From an uncultured Lachnospiraceae bacterium (GTDB taxonomy: Bacteria > Bacillota > Clostridia > Lachnospirales > Lachnospiraceae): DNA of 64,000 nucleotides. The notes below the pieces were generated by a model. That model saw only the letters and a program-made list of their open reading frames with translations. It had not been told where the DNA came from and searched no databases. Location: NCBI GenBank assembly GCA_946554445.1, contig CAMNSD010000004.1, positions 1 through 64,000 of the forward strand, written 5' to 3'. The position numbers and the translations under genes are program-made. Within the stretch, counting starts at the first letter, position 1, and the number at the start of each line of letters is the position of its first letter. This document shows, piece after piece, positions 62,775 to 64,000 of the stretch.

Positions 62775-63680
62775 CTATATTCCCCCATGCGTGCCAATCC
62801 CGTCATCATCTGCAATGATAGCGGTTCCGATACCCTGATTCGTAAAGATTTCCAGAAGCAGGCAATGGGCAATCCGCCCGTCCAGAATATGGACTCTTCC
62901 TACGCCTTCCCGGATGGCCTCCGTACAATTGTGCAGTTTAGGCAGCATGCCGCCGCCGATGAAACCGCCCTCGATCAATTCCTCCGCCTGGGATGCTGTC
63001 AATCGTGATATAAAACTCGATTTGTCGTTAATATCCTTATACAGTCCTTCAATATCTGTCAGGAATACCAGCTTATCCGCTCCCACCGCCTTAGCAATGG
63101 CGCAGGCCGCATCGTCCGCATTGATATTGTAAGTCTGGAACTGATCGTCCAAACCGATCGGCGCCACAATGGGAAGGAAGTCTTTTTCCAGAAGATCGTA
63201 TAGAACCTTCGGATCCACATGGGTGATATCGCCCACATAACCGATGTCCTCACCCTCAAAATATTTCTTATCGCAGGTCAGCAGTCCGCCGTCCTTGCCG
63301 CTGACACCCACAGCCCTGACACCCAGTTCGCTGACCATGCGCACCAGATTCTTATTAACCTTGTTGAGGACCATCTCTGCAATCTCCATGGTCTCATCGT
63401 CCGTCACCCGAAGACCGCCCACAAACCTGGCCTCCTTGCCCACCTTGCCTACCCAGCGGCTGATCTCCTTGCCGCCCCCATGCACAATAATGGGCTTAAA
63501 GCCTACCAGCTTTAAGAGCGTCACATCTTTGATCACATTGCGCTGCAGTTCCTCGTTGCTCATGGCACTGCCGCCGTACTTGACCACGATGATCTTGCGG
63601 TTAAATTTCTGAATATAAGGGAGCGCCTCGATTAAGACCTCCGCTTTTTCCAGGATCTTGTTCATCTCCTGCTGTTCCAT
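62775..63680 (-). CDS. argB: Acetylglutamate kinase
   Basis: 301 aa; AGAGGAAAC before the [63 protein letters not shown] and [20 protein letters not shown] are the amino-acid-kinase motifs for N-acetylglutamate. The N-terminal helix is typical of arginine-sensitive hexameric forms. It lies between argJ and argD in the arginine operon. Confidence 0.94.
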   Translation of the reverse strand: MEQQEMNKILEKAEVLIEALPYIQKFNRKIIVVKYGGSAMSNEELQRNVIKDVTLLKLVGFKPIIVHGGGKEISRWVGKVGKEARFVGGLRVTDDETMEIAEMVLNKVNKNLVRMVSELGVRAVGVSGKDGGLLTCDKKYFEGEDIGYVGDITHVDPKVLYDLLEKDFLPIVAPIGLDDQFQTYNINADDAACAIAKAVGADKLVFLTDIEGLYKDINDKSSFISRLTASQAEELIEGGFIGGGMLPKLHNCTEAIREGVGRVHILDGRIAHCLLLEIFTNQGIGTAIIADDDGIGTHGGI

Positions 63681-63707
63681 TTTGTTTCCTCTTTTCTGTC
63701 TTTGTTC

Positions 63708-64000
63708 TTAACTGCGGTAGTCCGCGTTAATCTTCACATAATCGTAGGTCAGATCGCATCCCCAGGCAGCGGCGCTCTCCTCGCCCCGCTTCATGTCCAC
63801 GATCACCCGCACTTCCGGCGCCGAGAGAATCTTCGTGGCCGCTTCCTCATCATAATCCGTCAGCATGCCGTTCTGACAAATCTGCATCCTGTCTTCATCG
63901 CTCTCGCAGAAAATATCCACCTGCTCCGGATCAAAGTCCACCCCGGCATAACCGAGCGCGCACATGATCCGTCCCACATTAGCGTCATGTCCGTAAATCA
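63708..64000 (-). CDS. argJ: Glutamate N-acetyltransferase/ornithine acetyltransferase, C-terminal part
   Basis: The frame is open to the right edge and only the last 96 codons or so are present. DANVGRIMCALGYAG (cofactor-binding end of the fold), ILSAPEVRVIVDMKRGEESA and the ending CDLTYDYVKINADYRS match the ArgJ C-terminus. It recycles the acetyl group in arginine synthesis. The autocatalytic threonine is upstream, outside the window. Confidence 0.9.
   Translation of the reverse strand, partial: IYGHDANVGRIMCALGYAGVDFDPEQVDIFCESDEDRMQICQNGMLTDYDEEAATKILSAPEVRVIVDMKRGEESAAAWGCDLTYDYVKINADYRS

Noticed and set aside
1..64000. CRISPR array or Cas genes
   Set aside because: No evenly spaced short repeats and no Cas-type proteins were seen.

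Overview
The window looks like a piece of a Firmicutes chromosome, most likely a Lachnospiraceae-type gut clostridium. The evidence is clostridial Shine-Dalgarno sites (AGGAGG types), a sensory [FeFe]-hydrogenase, a GerMN lipoprotein, ComEA/ComEC, a CUT1 sugar transporter next to a GH3 glycosidase, and clostridial-style cellulose genes. Almost every core gene is on the minus strand. No rRNA, complete tRNA or CRISPR array is visible.

Region 1 (1 to about 14.86 kb) is accessory DNA. The first 9.8 kb is very AT-rich. It holds three isolated defence-like genes: a HEPN protein, a RibD-like deaminase fused to a methyltransferase, and an NB-ARC/TPR STAND ATPase. Between them lie wrecks: a decayed IS5-type transposase, a broken IS200-type TnpA, a 3' fragment of tuf and a 5' fragment of ligA. 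From 9,981 to 14,861 a second small element is bounded by a 122-bp direct repeat that starts with the 3' end of a tRNA (probably tRNA-Gly). It carries a truncated tyrosine recombinase, an XRE regulator, a lipoprotein, a zinc-finger membrane protein, a secreted repeat protein, a duplicated promoter/terminator cassette and a probable Fst-like type I toxin-antitoxin module. The layout suggests tandem insertions at one tRNA gene.

Region 2 (14.9 to 32.5 kb) is core: membrane-anchored NagZ, a LUD protein, a cytoplasmic hydrogenase/chemoreceptor fusion, the glyA-hom-aspartokinase operon, a PAP2 phosphatase, a GT2 glycosyltransferase, a one-piece SfsA-MutY fusion with a 5'-nucleotidase, and ThrH. At 29.7 to 29.86 kb a consensus promoter covered by two LexA boxes drives an unlisted 22-codon hydrophobic peptide followed by a DUF1653 gene.

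Region 3 (32.5 to 40.2 kb) is a sugar-uptake locus: solute-binding protein, two permeases and a GH3 beta-glucosidase/xylosidase, with a divergent AraC regulator that is frameshifted, then a polysaccharide deacetylase. Region 4 (40.2 to 52.9 kb) starts with holA and an FkbM methyltransferase. It continues with a nine-gene exopolysaccharide operon transcribed leftwards from a promoter near 52.83 kb: membrane protein, VTC domain, DUF4956, CotH, a 53-aa membrane peptide, MBOAT acyltransferase, DHHW/AlgX-like protein, cellulose synthase with PilZ domain, and GH5 endoglucanase. It probably makes an acetylated cellulose-like polymer under cyclic-di-GMP control.

Region 5 (52.9 to 64 kb) holds comEC, a GerMN lipoprotein, an OmpR-type two-component system, comEA, a small DMT transporter, an orphan membrane-anchored solute-binding protein, and the arginine genes argD, argB and the 3' part of argJ, which runs off the right edge.
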